Shown: positions 8,718 to 16,677 of the stretch, piece by piece | Layout of the letters: the number at the start of each line of letters is the position of its first letter | How positions within the stretch are numbered: the stretch's first letter is position 1 | DNA from: a virus | Virus record (IMG/VR): IMGVR_UViG_3300031669_000007 | Span: 28,631-92,630 of that record | Length of the DNA: 64,000 nucleotides | Direction: 5' to 3' (one strand) | Program-made: the position numbers and the translations under genes | Notes under the pieces: generated by a model | Told to the model about the DNA's origin: nothing | Databases searched by the model: none | The model's input: the letters and a program-made list of their open reading frames with translations, nothing else

Positions 8718-8892
8718 CGTTTTTAGTTCTCTTAAGGACATCTTTCTTAACTAGGCTACTGGCAATTAGCTGTTCTCTTGGATTTAGACTCTTCTTAAAT
8801 ACTCCGCCTGTCTCATTAAATTTCGACAATACTTCCCATTCCTCATTATTAAGTGGTATAGAAATATTGTTTAATAACTCGACGATTTTAAT
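8683..8892 (-). CDS. Small protein with probable ATT start
   Basis: A frame of 69 codons opens right after the homing-endonuclease stop and reads MKIVELLNNISIPLNNEEWE, ending in KTIYLKKIR. The composition is protein-like (REQLIASSLVKKDVLKR). It has no ATG, GTG or TTG at its head. A GGGAG ribosome site sits seven bases before an ATT codon, the rare start used by E. coli infC. Alternatively the true 5' part was lost when the endonuclease gene inserted upstream. It overlaps the next gene by about 35 bases. Confidence 0.45.
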   Translation of the reverse strand: MKIVELLNNISIPLNNEEWEVLSKFNETGGVFKKSLNPREQLIASSLVKKDVLKRTKNDGKTIYLKKIR

Positions 8893-9478
8893 TTTGTATC
8901 TCCCTGTTCTTTTTACGTTTAAGCCCTGTCCTAATTTTAACCCAGGCTTCTTTGCGTTCAGCCGACCATTTCTTGTCTGTCATTGCCTTAGCTATTTTCT
9001 TGCTTGTTTCTTTTAATTTAGGGCTCGTTTCTTTAGTAAGTCCGGTATTCCAGGACGTTGATACACCAAGCTCTTTTTTAAGTTTATTGTTCTTCTTTCT
9101 TGATTCATTCAGATTACGGGTATGTTCAGCAGTGCGTGGTTTATGATAAGCATGTTTACTGCATATTCTACCCTTCTCGCCACCACCGTTTAATCCATTT
9201 TCAGGTCTTAAATTAGCCCAATTTTTTGATTCAACTATCTTTTCTTGTTCTGAAAAAATCTCAGCAAATTTTTTGCATTCTTCTTTATCATAAAATAAAC
9301 AGAACCAAACTGTTTCAACATATTCTTTACCGTGTTTCATATTATGATTTTGCCAATATTTTCCAGATCCAAAATATGTAAGCATTTCTTCATAATTAGC
9401 AACCGTTTTGCCAAAATACAACTTGCCGGTTATGCGGTGTCTCTTTATATAAAGATATGTTGGTTTAAACTCTCTCAT
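8888..9478 (-). CDS. GIY-YIG-type homing endonuclease
   Basis: A paralogue of the enzyme at 916-1563. TYLYIKRHRITGKLYFGKT carries the intact YFGKT, and GSGKYWQNH, ENGLNGG and a SWNTGLTKET NUMOD3-like segment follow. The C-terminal 40 residues are very basic (GLKRKKNREIQN). I start it at the ATG that shares ATGA with the upstream stop. It separates the 9475-9909 virion gene from the ATT-start gene, so it may have inserted between them. No late-promoter copy is seen directly before it. Confidence 0.8.
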   Translation of the reverse strand: MREFKPTYLYIKRHRITGKLYFGKTVANYEEMLTYFGSGKYWQNHNMKHGKEYVETVWFCLFYDKEECKKFAEIFSEQEKIVESKNWANLRPENGLNGGGEKGRICSKHAYHKPRTAEHTRNLNESRKKNNKLKKELGVSTSWNTGLTKETSPKLKETSKKIAKAMTDKKWSAERKEAWVKIRTGLKRKKNREIQN

Positions 9479-9909
9479 GACTGTAGCCAAGGCTCGATAA
9501 AAATATTCTTAATGGCACCGTATGGGTGAAAGATGGGTAATATAAAACGTGCCGTCTCATCTAATCCAGTGATGACTGGCACTTGCTCAAAATCGGCATT
9601 TAGTGCAGACATTGGCTTGCCAGGCAAGTCATATACGCCCTCTGCTTCAATGGCCCAAGACCACTGCCATATAGTCTGGACTCCCGAGTAGAATTCTCCG
9701 AAATTATAAAAATCTACGTTGTCTTCGAATTTCTGCGGTAATTTGATATTCAAGGGTTGTGTTTTTAATCCAATACATTGTAGCACTGTTTCCCAGTTGC
9801 GCTGCTGGTTTCTTGCGATATCTTCTGTGTCAGAGCTTCGTGTTACTCCGGTAGCAGTTATATCTACTAAGGAATAGCCTATAAAGAATTGTGGATTCGC
9901 CGCGCTCAT
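9475..9909 (-). CDS. Probable virion protein, unknown function
   Basis: The protein has 144 residues, beginning MSAANPQFFIGYSLVDITAT. It is aromatic and beta-rich (FYNFGEFYSGVQTIWQWSWA) without enzymatic motifs. Its stop is shared with the homing-endonuclease start. The gene lies just past the terminator of the 9995-10417 unit, so it needs its own transcript or read-through. Placement among late genes suggests a structural part, perhaps tail or head completion, but I cannot assign it. Confidence 0.55.
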   Translation of the reverse strand: MSAANPQFFIGYSLVDITATGVTRSSDTEDIARNQQRNWETVLQCIGLKTQPLNIKLPQKFEDNVDFYNFGEFYSGVQTIWQWSWAIEAEGVYDLPGKPMSALNADFEQVPVITGLDETARFILPIFHPYGAIKNIFIEPWLQS

Positions 9910-9941
9910 ACAGTATTTAGCTTATGAAGTTATAGTCACAA

Positions 9942-9971
9942 AAAAGCCAGGTCTGACCTGGCCTGGCTTTT
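9942..9971 (-). terminator. Rho-independent terminator after the 9995-10417 gene
   Basis: A perfect 10-bp stem (AAAAGCCAGG with CCTGGCTTTT) encloses a 10-base loop and is followed on the minus strand by a run of T. It lies 24 bases past the stop of the monocistronic virion gene. The A/T symmetry means it could also act on the plus strand. Confidence 0.85.
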
Positions 9972-9994
9972 AATGTGTGGATTCTAATTAACTA

Positions 9995-10417
9995 TTAAGC
10001 TAACTTGAAACCTTCTGTGCTTGAAACTGTGAAACCTACTGGCACAATGTTAGCAACGTTTGCAGTTGTAGATAACACCGGCGAATTCAATGCTGTTGCA
10101 AGAGTTGTGTCAGTGAAGCCTGTTGCTTCAACTAACAAGCTGATTACTGAACCGTCAACTTGATACATAGTTGTTGTTGATTCAACACCAACTCTGCGTA
10201 GTGTTGATTCAACAACTCCGCCCACTCCCATTTCAACTGTCAAATCTACGTTTGAAGTAAGTTTGAAAGCTGTTGGGCTTTTTGTAAGACCAGGTGCAAT
10301 GATAATTCCAACTGAATTATCACCTGTCATACCGATATCGAAGTTAACAACACCGTCTGCATCTCCGTGTACTCTTGTTGCGCCTAATGGTTGATTATTG
10401 TTGATTGGTAATGCCAT
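9995..10417 (-). CDS. Abundant small virion protein (decoration-like)
   Basis: The protein has 140 residues and is Val/Thr/Ser/Gly-rich with a beta-sheet pattern (NFDIGMTGDNSVGI, DLTVEMGVGGVV). It has no cysteine and a compact, stable composition. It is the only gene here bracketed by a perfect late promoter (46 bases upstream of the ATG), a strong AGGAG ribosome site and a strong terminator. That architecture suggests a high-copy structural protein such as a capsid decoration or tube subunit. The family itself is not recognised. Confidence 0.6.
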   Translation of the reverse strand: MALPINNNQPLGATRVHGDADGVVNFDIGMTGDNSVGIIIAPGLTKSPTAFKLTSNVDLTVEMGVGGVVESTLRRVGVESTTTMYQVDGSVISLLVEATGFTDTTLATALNSPVLSTTANVANIVPVGFTVSSTEGFKLA

Positions 10418-10463
10418 AATATTTCTCCTAAAGTAAGTGGGATCTATACGATCCGCATATACT

Positions 10464-10471
10464 TATTTATA
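10464..10471 (-). promoter_or_regulatory. T4-type late promoter TATAAATA
   Basis: Exact late-promoter octamer on the minus strand, giving a 41-base leader for the 9995-10417 gene. With the terminator at 9942-9971 it defines a one-gene late transcript. Confidence 0.85.
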
Positions 10472-10522
10472 CGAGTGGAGAAAAATCGTCGAATTTCGAT
10501 CTGAAGATTTATCCAACTGCAT

Positions 10523-11782
10523 CTACTTTTTAATGACCTTACCGTCCTGTACGTATAGGAATCGTCTGATCCATTCTGCGGTTGATTCTAGTATTTCTCT
10601 CTCATCCCTAGTGTAGAAGTGATCTGATGACATCATATGTACAATGACGTCGTCTATATCTTTAATCATTGGCACATCTTCCTCATCGTTCATATATATT
10701 ATGGCTGCTTCTTTAAGCTTATCTACACCTGGGTTAATTGCATCTAATATCAGTTCATACTCTCTTTTTGCGTCGTCGTTATAATATAAATAACCAGGTG
10801 CATTTTCATAATCTACGTCACCGTTTTCGTCGACGAACCCTTCTTCCTGAAGCCAAGTATAATAATACTCGTCGTTCACTTCCCAGTCCGTCAGTCTATC
10901 GTCTGCTGACTCTGATGCATATTCACTGATCTGGTCAATGATCCTATTTAATACATTATCATATGCAAATATAATCATCTTAGAAAAATTAGGGTCAAAC
11001 TGACGTAAGTTATTAATTAAATTACCAAAGCGTTTAGTTAATATATCAATTGGATCAACTGGCTCATCCTCTTCGTTCATAAACTGACCTGATGCAGCAT
11101 GAACCTGATATTTTTCACCGTCGTATGCTGGCTGCTTAGGCAGAAGAATAAACATTGGTCCCTGGCGATTATATCTGTCAAACATGTTATTATTCGTCGC
11201 TGCCGTGCACCAGGTTGTGCCCTGACCATAGTAGCAGGCTGCATCAGTATCTTCTGGCTGTACAATTCTGACCGCTGCGTTACTATATATCTCTTTTGAT
11301 TTGCCCTTAGGTATTGCTGTCTGAGCAGCGGTCTTTAGCTTATCTACTAATTCTGGTGTATGGGTAATCGTATATAGATCCTTAAAATTAATTCTATTTA
11401 TGTCTCTGAGTTCGACCGGCAATATCTTTCTAAGTTTCATTTGTGCGAAGGTTTTGAGCCAGTCTGCGCCCTTTGATAATATGTCCTCTAGTGCCACGCC
11501 GCCGTTAGCATAAATTTTAGCCAGCCATGGTGTGTATTCTTTGTGTGTGGTAGGGTCTGCATTCTTCAAGAATTCAAGTATAAGATTTGAAATATGAGAA
11601 ATAGTCTGCTGGTCGAGTTCTATTCCCTTCATGTCTGGTGATAGTAATAAAGATATCTGCCTATCTAAGGCAGGAGCAGGCATATTCCTTTCGTCTTTAA
11701 GCATGGCATTGACCAGTTTGCGCCCAAAGACCTGTATTGTCTTAGCTTGATTATATTCTACTAGAAATTCATTGGCTCTCAT
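10523..11782 (-). CDS. Capsid-targeted protein with GQGTTWCTA motif
   Basis: The protein has 419 residues and starts MRANEFLVE, a capsid-targeting-like peptide with a cut expected after E9. A distinctive segment in the middle reads YGQGTTWCTAA, then GPMFILLPKQP, then KYQVHAASGQFMNEEDE. I know this pattern from uncharacterised phage proteins but not its function; the conserved Trp-Cys and the following strands suggest an enzyme-like domain. The C-terminal third is acidic and helical. The ATG at 11782 follows the kinase-like gene stop by one base. Confidence 0.6.
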   Translation of the reverse strand: MRANEFLVEYNQAKTIQVFGRKLVNAMLKDERNMPAPALDRQISLLLSPDMKGIELDQQTISHISNLILEFLKNADPTTHKEYTPWLAKIYANGGVALEDILSKGADWLKTFAQMKLRKILPVELRDINRINFKDLYTITHTPELVDKLKTAAQTAIPKGKSKEIYSNAAVRIVQPEDTDAACYYGQGTTWCTAATNNNMFDRYNRQGPMFILLPKQPAYDGEKYQVHAASGQFMNEEDEPVDPIDILTKRFGNLINNLRQFDPNFSKMIIFAYDNVLNRIIDQISEYASESADDRLTDWEVNDEYYYTWLQEEGFVDENGDVDYENAPGYLYYNDDAKREYELILDAINPGVDKLKEAAIIYMNDEEDVPMIKDIDDVIVHMMSSDHFYTRDEREILESTAEWIRRFLYVQDGKVIKK

Positions 11783-11783
11783 C

Positions 11784-12434
11784 TTATGCAACCCATGGGT
11801 CGACGATCACCGGGAAGTCTGATCCTCTAGACATTACGTTGTCGTTATGTAAATCCCAATACCAGTTCTTCTTGTCGGATATATTGAATAAATCAAGTAT
11901 AGTAGACAATAATAAAGCGGTCTTCTCACGTCCAAGATTCTTGGTTAATTGATTAAACCATTTTTCTCCATCGTGCTCTGCCTCTGTGCCCAGTTCGTGA
12001 AACACATTTGATGCATTTAGTCTATGAGCTGACCAAGAAATATTTACGCCTGCTCTTGCGACTGCTAACCCAATGACATCATTTTCATTGAGTTTCTCCT
12101 GACGAATCTGTAGATATGGGTTACCATTGAACATAAAGCTCTCAAACCCATAGAACTTAGGTAGAAAAGGATTGTTTTGTCTATCCATGCAATACTTGGC
12201 CCAGAAGAAGAACATTTTTTGCCCTTTAGTAAATTGCGGTTTTCCCGACGTCGTTAGACCTTTCCCAAACTGAGTTCCAAATATCTTTAAGACTTGACCC
12301 GTGCTTGGTTCTAAGAATGCCATCTGATCGACTCCCTGACCCAACTTCTTATATCCTTTTGCCCTAAGAATCTTAGTAATGTCTACGTGATTATCGCTAT
12401 ATTCATCTATTTGTTCTATTTCGATTATTTTCAT
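11784..12434 (-). CDS. Capsid-targeted protein-kinase-like protein
   Basis: The N-terminus MKIIEIEQIDE is a variant of the capsid-targeting motif. The following 200 residues have a minimal kinase layout. There is a Gly-rich loop (KLGQGVDQMAF, residues 30-40), a Lys-bearing strand (QVLKIFG, K50) and a catalytic-loop-like WDLHNDNVM with D194 and N199. IVDPW supplies a metal-binding D212 in the DFG position. The DLHxxN order is that of atypical kinases rather than eukaryotic HRD kinases. It could phosphorylate host proteins after injection; activity is inferred from motifs only. Confidence 0.6.
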   Translation of the reverse strand: MKIIEIEQIDEYSDNHVDITKILRAKGYKKLGQGVDQMAFLEPSTGQVLKIFGTQFGKGLTTSGKPQFTKGQKMFFFWAKYCMDRQNNPFLPKFYGFESFMFNGNPYLQIRQEKLNENDVIGLAVARAGVNISWSAHRLNASNVFHELGTEAEHDGEKWFNQLTKNLGREKTALLLSTILDLFNISDKKNWYWDLHNDNVMSRGSDFPVIVDPWVA

Positions 12435-13030
12435 CTTATTCTCTTTGTAGCAACTAGTTCCATATTTTTAGCATCTAATAGTTCGGGACTGTATTCTCCA
12501 CCGTAATCCCAGGTATCTGTGTCTTTTGAATGAGTATATTCTGGATCGCGCATATCTACATTGACTGGCTTCCCGTTTAACCATCCGTGTATCTCAACAT
12601 TTTTATGATACTTCTGTAGTTGTTTCCACACTGCGTGGCCACCAGGCGATTGGCTTGATGCAACTAATGTCTTCCCTAATTTAGTAATTAAAAAGGCATA
12701 GAAATTATGAGCCTTGAGTGTATTATTTTTATTAATAGCGTATAGACTTATATTCGTTAATATATTATTATCTTCGTTTGCCCCAACTACTAAATCAACT
12801 TTTCCGTCTGGCGACACAGCATAATATCCATGCCAATCCCCGCCCTGAGGATCTTTCTCAAAATATACTTTGTGACCGTCTGGCATCTTAGCAATCTGAA
12901 CACCGCCAATCTTTAGAAGTTGCTTTTCGTTAGATGGATCTTCCGGGTGCCATTTCCCCTTACGTTTAGTAATATAATCAAGCTCTTCAACCTCGTCAAT
13001 TGTAGTCTGAATTACTTCATTGATTTTCAT
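12431..13030 (-). CDS. Capsid-targeted protein, unknown domain
   Basis: The protein has 199 residues starting MKINEVIQT at an ATGA overlap with the GNAT gene. The body shows the segment NFYAFLITKLGKTLVASS followed by QSPGGHAVWKQLQKYH, a pattern I know from uncharacterised phage proteins and that resembles a GNAT-like fold without its CoA loop. An acidic WDYGGEYSPE region lies near the end. No function is assigned. ATGA links on both sides show it is co-translated with kinase-like and acetyltransferase-like neighbours. Confidence 0.6.
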   Translation of the reverse strand: MKINEVIQTTIDEVEELDYITKRKGKWHPEDPSNEKQLLKIGGVQIAKMPDGHKVYFEKDPQGGDWHGYYAVSPDGKVDLVVGANEDNNILTNISLYAINKNNTLKAHNFYAFLITKLGKTLVASSQSPGGHAVWKQLQKYHKNVEIHGWLNGKPVNVDMRDPEYTHSKDTDTWDYGGEYSPELLDAKNMELVATKRIR

Positions 13031-14523
13031 AAATCTAATTCCCAATAGTTTCCGCTGTCATTATGATCAACGGACTTAAATCCTGCTTTCTTAAACATAT
13101 CTTTTGAACCCACATTAGTCCATTCCGTGTATGCCTTAACCGTGTAATAACCATGTGCTTTTGATTGCTCAACTATGTATTTAAGCAATTCTGAGCCAAA
13201 CCCTTGTCCCGTAGGTGTTGCGTCTATGCGATTAATATATGCAATTCCAGAACTATTATCTAAATCTAACGTGGCTGATCCGCGTTTTGCTTGTGTTTCG
13301 CCTATTCTATCAATCCAGTTCTTAGCTGAGTTTGTTATGTGTGCATTTAAGAATACTCTCAGATTCCAGTCGCCTTTCTCTTCTATGTCTAATCGTTCTG
13401 TTTCTGACGATTCTTTTATTGATATCGACTTAATTTTACGAACTATTTCCCAGGTGTTTAACCCCTCCGATATTGTTAATTTAGATTTAAATTCAAATTC
13501 AGGAAAATACTTACTGATAGATTTGGCAAATCTATCATATAATTTATTTCGACTTGGTAAATCTATCTTACTTGAAAAGTAAATAGCTCCTATAGATTTA
13601 TTTTCTCTGTCAAAATCAACGAGAATCAATGATAATATTTCTTTAATAGTTGCAAAAATTCTAAATGCATCCCCTGTATTTTCTATATCCTGACTCAAAT
13701 CCGACTTTTCTTCTCCTTTAATCAATGAAAATAAAACATTGATTACATTCTCATTCCCTCTAAATTCTTTTGCATATTTGACGGTAACAAGATAAGCTAA
13801 TCCCGAATCAGTCTTAAATTTATAAGATTTTTTCGGCATTAAAGAATCTGAGTTATTGCTGTATTCGGGGGAATACTTAAACGGATACGGAGCATCGGCT
13901 AACTCGGTTAGCATTTTATTATCTTCTAATACAGTAGATGACTCTGTAATCTTAAATTCTGATTTATACCACAAGTAGATGTCTGCAGAAGAACAACGCT
14001 TGTCGAACTCTCTGCGTAAGATATAATAAATTTGCTGTTTATCTGCTCTCGATAAATCATCCCAGTTACCAATGTCGCGACGCAATTGCCTTAATAAGGA
14101 ATTAGACGATAGCTTTAGATAATCTTCTAATCTCCAAAAGAATGTAACATCGTCGTTGTGAGATGATTTTGACTTAGTCTTAGATGCCAATACACCCAAG
14201 TATCTATTAATTTGGAATAACGGAATGCTCACGCCGATATGAGTTTTAATATCCTTCTTAAATGTGTCTTGGTTATTTAATACAGCAAGCAAATTGCCCA
14301 GGTCAGAGCCTGAATAATGCAGTTGATCATAGGTATTATATTTTAGTGTATCTCTTGCGTAATCTGCTGTATAATTTGGTTTGTAATGTCTTATTACTTC
14401 TAACATCATAAACATCAAAAAGACTATCTGTGCTATTTCGTCAGCAGACATGCCTTTAATGTCCTTTACTCCATAAAACATGCGAGCTTCGACGAGAGAA
14501 TCAATGAAAGGTAGTAGTGACAT
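13027..14523 (-). CDS. Large protein with C-terminal GNAT acetyltransferase domain
   Basis: The protein has 498 residues. The N-terminus MSLLPFIDSLVEARMF differs from MKINEII but contains LVE followed by Ala, compatible with a head-protease site. Residues about 15-390 are helical and unrecognised. The final 90 residues form a GNAT domain: YINRIDATPTGQGFGSELL gives the acetyl-CoA loop QGFG, then a helix, then VKAYTEWTNVGSKDMFKKAG typical of motif B. It probably acetylates a protein or small molecule. It is ATGA-coupled to the gene at 12431. Confidence 0.7.
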   Translation of the reverse strand: MSLLPFIDSLVEARMFYGVKDIKGMSADEIAQIVFLMFMMLEVIRHYKPNYTADYARDTLKYNTYDQLHYSGSDLGNLLAVLNNQDTFKKDIKTHIGVSIPLFQINRYLGVLASKTKSKSSHNDDVTFFWRLEDYLKLSSNSLLRQLRRDIGNWDDLSRADKQQIYYILRREFDKRCSSADIYLWYKSEFKITESSTVLEDNKMLTELADAPYPFKYSPEYSNNSDSLMPKKSYKFKTDSGLAYLVTVKYAKEFRGNENVINVLFSLIKGEEKSDLSQDIENTGDAFRIFATIKEILSLILVDFDRENKSIGAIYFSSKIDLPSRNKLYDRFAKSISKYFPEFEFKSKLTISEGLNTWEIVRKIKSISIKESSETERLDIEEKGDWNLRVFLNAHITNSAKNWIDRIGETQAKRGSATLDLDNSSGIAYINRIDATPTGQGFGSELLKYIVEQSKAHGYYTVKAYTEWTNVGSKDMFKKAGFKSVDHNDSGNYWELDL

Positions 14524-14531
14524 CTATATCC

Positions 14532-15086
14532 TTATGGCATGTTGGGCCAAGTTAAGTTATTCTTGGTAATATTTTGTTTTGCTTCTAGTATCTGCAAATT
14601 CGCGAGACAGTGTAATCCTTGTACGAGCGGCGAGTTAAGTGGCACAATGTGATCTACGTGATAAGACACACCTGTTAATTCAGTCAATGCTTTTGCTTGA
14701 GAATATAATGCCAAAATCTGATCTTTCTCGGCGATCGCCCATTGAGGTGTCGCCTGTAGCTTAGTTGCTCTTCTATTTGCGTTTTTTGCGTTGATCTTAT
14801 CTGGATTGTTCTTTCTCCATTTTCTATTTGATTCTCTATGAAATTCTGGATTATTGCGCCTGAACTTATTCACTGATTCTTTGCTTCCTTCCGGATCTGC
14901 TATATATCTTTTATGAGCCGACTTCGTTTTATACAATGCAACCTTGTCTAAGTTGGCAGATTTCCATGCATCGTTTTCAGTATTAATACAGATTTTGCAT
15001 CTTGTCGTTAAGCCGCACTTATAGCCTTTATTTTTATAGAAAGAATCAAGCGATTTACTTTCGTTACATTTTGTGCATGTTTTCAT
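14532..15086 (-). CDS. HNH homing endonuclease with N-terminal zinc ribbon
   Basis: The protein has 184 residues. The N-terminus has paired CxxC knuckles (CTKCNE and CKIC). A basic helical linker with repeated RKNNPD/RRNNPE units spans residues 60-120. The C-terminal HNH core is YHVDHIVPLNSPLVQGLHC followed by ANLQILEAKQNITKNN. It belongs with the HNH genes at 26664-27128 and 57823-58380. It sits between two capsid-targeted genes that would otherwise be adjacent, consistent with insertion. A GATAAATA element lies directly upstream. Confidence 0.85.
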   Translation of the reverse strand: MKTCTKCNESKSLDSFYKNKGYKCGLTTRCKICINTENDAWKSANLDKVALYKTKSAHKRYIADPEGSKESVNKFRRNNPEFHRESNRKWRKNNPDKINAKNANRRATKLQATPQWAIAEKDQILALYSQAKALTELTGVSYHVDHIVPLNSPLVQGLHCLANLQILEAKQNITKNNLTWPNMP

Positions 15087-15092
15087 AATAAG

Positions 15093-15100
15093 TATTTATC
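15093..15100 (-). promoter_or_regulatory. Possible late promoter variant (GATAAATA)
   Basis: One mismatch to TATAAATA on the minus strand. It sits so close to the HNH ATG (15086) that the transcript would be almost leaderless, so function is uncertain. Confidence 0.3.
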
Positions 15101-15142
15101 TTAGTGATGGCTCCAGTCTGGAGCAACATACGGTGTCTCTGG

Positions 15143-15919
15143 TCATGTAATAGGAGTGCCGCCAACGCGAAGTGTTTCTAATAGATCAGATCTAACTATA
15201 ATACACGGTCCGCCTATCCACAATTCTTTATCTCGCATTCCACCGCCAGCAAATTCTTCTAAGTCATATAATTGAAACCCGGTATTTTGTGGAGCCATTG
15301 CTTCTTCAATTTCTGGTAAAAAATCCTTAGGCTCAATTGGTTTAATTTTATTATCTTTAATTAAGTAGTTCAGTTCTCTCGCGAAGAAATCAGATTGAAC
15401 TTCTTTAACCATTGAATTATAGTCCTGAGATAATCTCAGGTCTTCAAGAAATTCATTTAGGTCTGGAAAATCAAGACCACTATAGACAAACGGTAGATCA
15501 ATTCGTGTTTCCCATATATCAATGGCAGGACACACGGCAACCTTAACTCCTCTTGCTGGAAATACGGCATAGGTTGCAGCCGACCACGGTGCTCCATGAG
15601 CATAATCAGATGCTCTGTCAAATTCAGTTGAACAAATTATGCTTCTACTTCTTTTTGGCCATCCATTGAAATAAGGAGAATTATCCATTAATTCTGTGTA
15701 ATAGTTAGATGTATTTTGTGATTGTCTAACGCCTGTGCTTGGATAAATCTTTAATATCTCCTGATTATGATTGTTAAATCCGCGCCAGATAGGTTCTCTA
15801 ATTAGTTCATCTACTACGGGGCAGAATTGCCTTAGTAATGTCTCTACCTTGTCGGTGTTGATTACTTCTTTTTCGTAAGGTTTAACCTCTGCTTCAGATA
15901 TTATCTCATTGATTTTCAA
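15143..15919 (-). CDS. Capsid-targeted ADP-ribosyltransferase-like protein
   Basis: The protein has 258 residues opening MKINEIISE, with a T4-like cut expected before A10. The rest fits the ART R-S-E order: R46 in PIWRGF, Ser/Thr at 93-98 in SRSIICSTEFDRASDYA, and E232 in MRDKELWIG. The A-x-x-Y spacing after the STS-like strand is also typical. ARTs transfer ADP-ribose from NAD+ to proteins; T4 Alt is the packaged precedent. Assignment rests on motif order and needs structural confirmation. Two further ART-like genes lie at 18809 and 19564. Confidence 0.6.
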   Translation of the reverse strand: MKINEIISEAEVKPYEKEVINTDKVETLLRQFCPVVDELIREPIWRGFNNHNQEILKIYPSTGVRQSQNTSNYYTELMDNSPYFNGWPKRSRSIICSTEFDRASDYAHGAPWSAATYAVFPARGVKVAVCPAIDIWETRIDLPFVYSGLDFPDLNEFLEDLRLSQDYNSMVKEVQSDFFARELNYLIKDNKIKPIEPKDFLPEIEEAMAPQNTGFQLYDLEEFAGGGMRDKELWIGGPCIIVRSDLLETLRVGGTPIT

Positions 15920-16677
15920 AATGGGTCATCCTCTATTGAATCATTGTCATCGTCGGCAGTGTCGTTTGTATATCCTACCGTGCTACCCGAGAAAGGATTA
16001 TATCCGGCTGCAATAGAACTGCCATTGTCTTGAAGAGGATCAGTTAATACTAATTGTATGCCAGTTGGTCCAAGCCGAATCATTATATTCCCTGCGTGTA
16101 CATCAGTGCTAAACGCTGAATTAGAGTTATATACTTCTTGAATTAACTGTATAGCTTGAATTAATTTTTCATCACTGAAAATCTCGTACATATTAATGCT
16201 TGACTCAATTCCTTTTTCAATGTCACTTGAAATATTCCACAGTAATAATTCTCCTAGACGATGGTAGGCCAGAGCTTTCTCAGTGTAAATCTTTTCGGCT
16301 ATTATCTCAACTAAGTTTTCTATCTCAGAGTTTGCTTCACTAATTGTCATTAGTTTTTCCATATTATAAGCTGGTTTAACTAATCCATCGCTATATCTTT
16401 TAAAGACAACTTCATAGACTCTTGGGAAATATGGGTTGCTTTTCATAAAAGGAGAACATGCTTTGATATATTGATAATATGCATCGTTCTTTAGATTAGA
16501 TGGCATTCTTATTTTCTTACGATACATGTGAGTATCAAGAGGATCTGGTGTCCCACGAGCATACGCCCCACCATTTGTAGTGTCGATTTTTTGTCTTTGC
16601 CCCATCTTTTCAATGTTGTATGGTTTGCTTATCGGACGCTCGACATGTATTGGTTCTATTATCTCATTGATTTTCAT
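15916..16677 (-). CDS. Capsid-targeted kinase-like protein
   Basis: The protein has 253 residues starting MKINEIIEP; the expected cleavage Glu at position 9 is replaced by Pro, so trimming may occur at E14. A kinase-like C-lobe is visible: TDVHAGNIMIR with D192 and N197, then LVLTDPL with D213. The upstream strand VFKRYSDGLVKPAYNMEKL could carry the ATP-binding Lys. The last 30 residues are acidic and Asn/Asp-rich. It resembles the gene at 11784 in its DxHxxN...DP core only. ATGA-coupled to the ART-like gene at 15143. Confidence 0.5.
   Translation of the reverse strand: MKINEIIEPIHVERPISKPYNIEKMGQRQKIDTTNGGAYARGTPDPLDTHMYRKKIRMPSNLKNDAYYQYIKACSPFMKSNPYFPRVYEVVFKRYSDGLVKPAYNMEKLMTISEANSEIENLVEIIAEKIYTEKALAYHRLGELLLWNISSDIEKGIESSINMYEIFSDEKLIQAIQLIQEVYNSNSAFSTDVHAGNIMIRLGPTGIQLVLTDPLQDNGSSIAAGYNPFSGSTVGYTNDTADDDNDSIEDDPF

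Noticed and set aside
13175-13582. Open plus-strand frame of 135 codons
   Set aside because: Antisense to the GNAT-domain gene and without recognisable features.
15107-15125. GC-rich palindrome as a terminator
   Set aside because: GGCTCCAG/CTGGAGC has almost no loop and no following T run on either strand.
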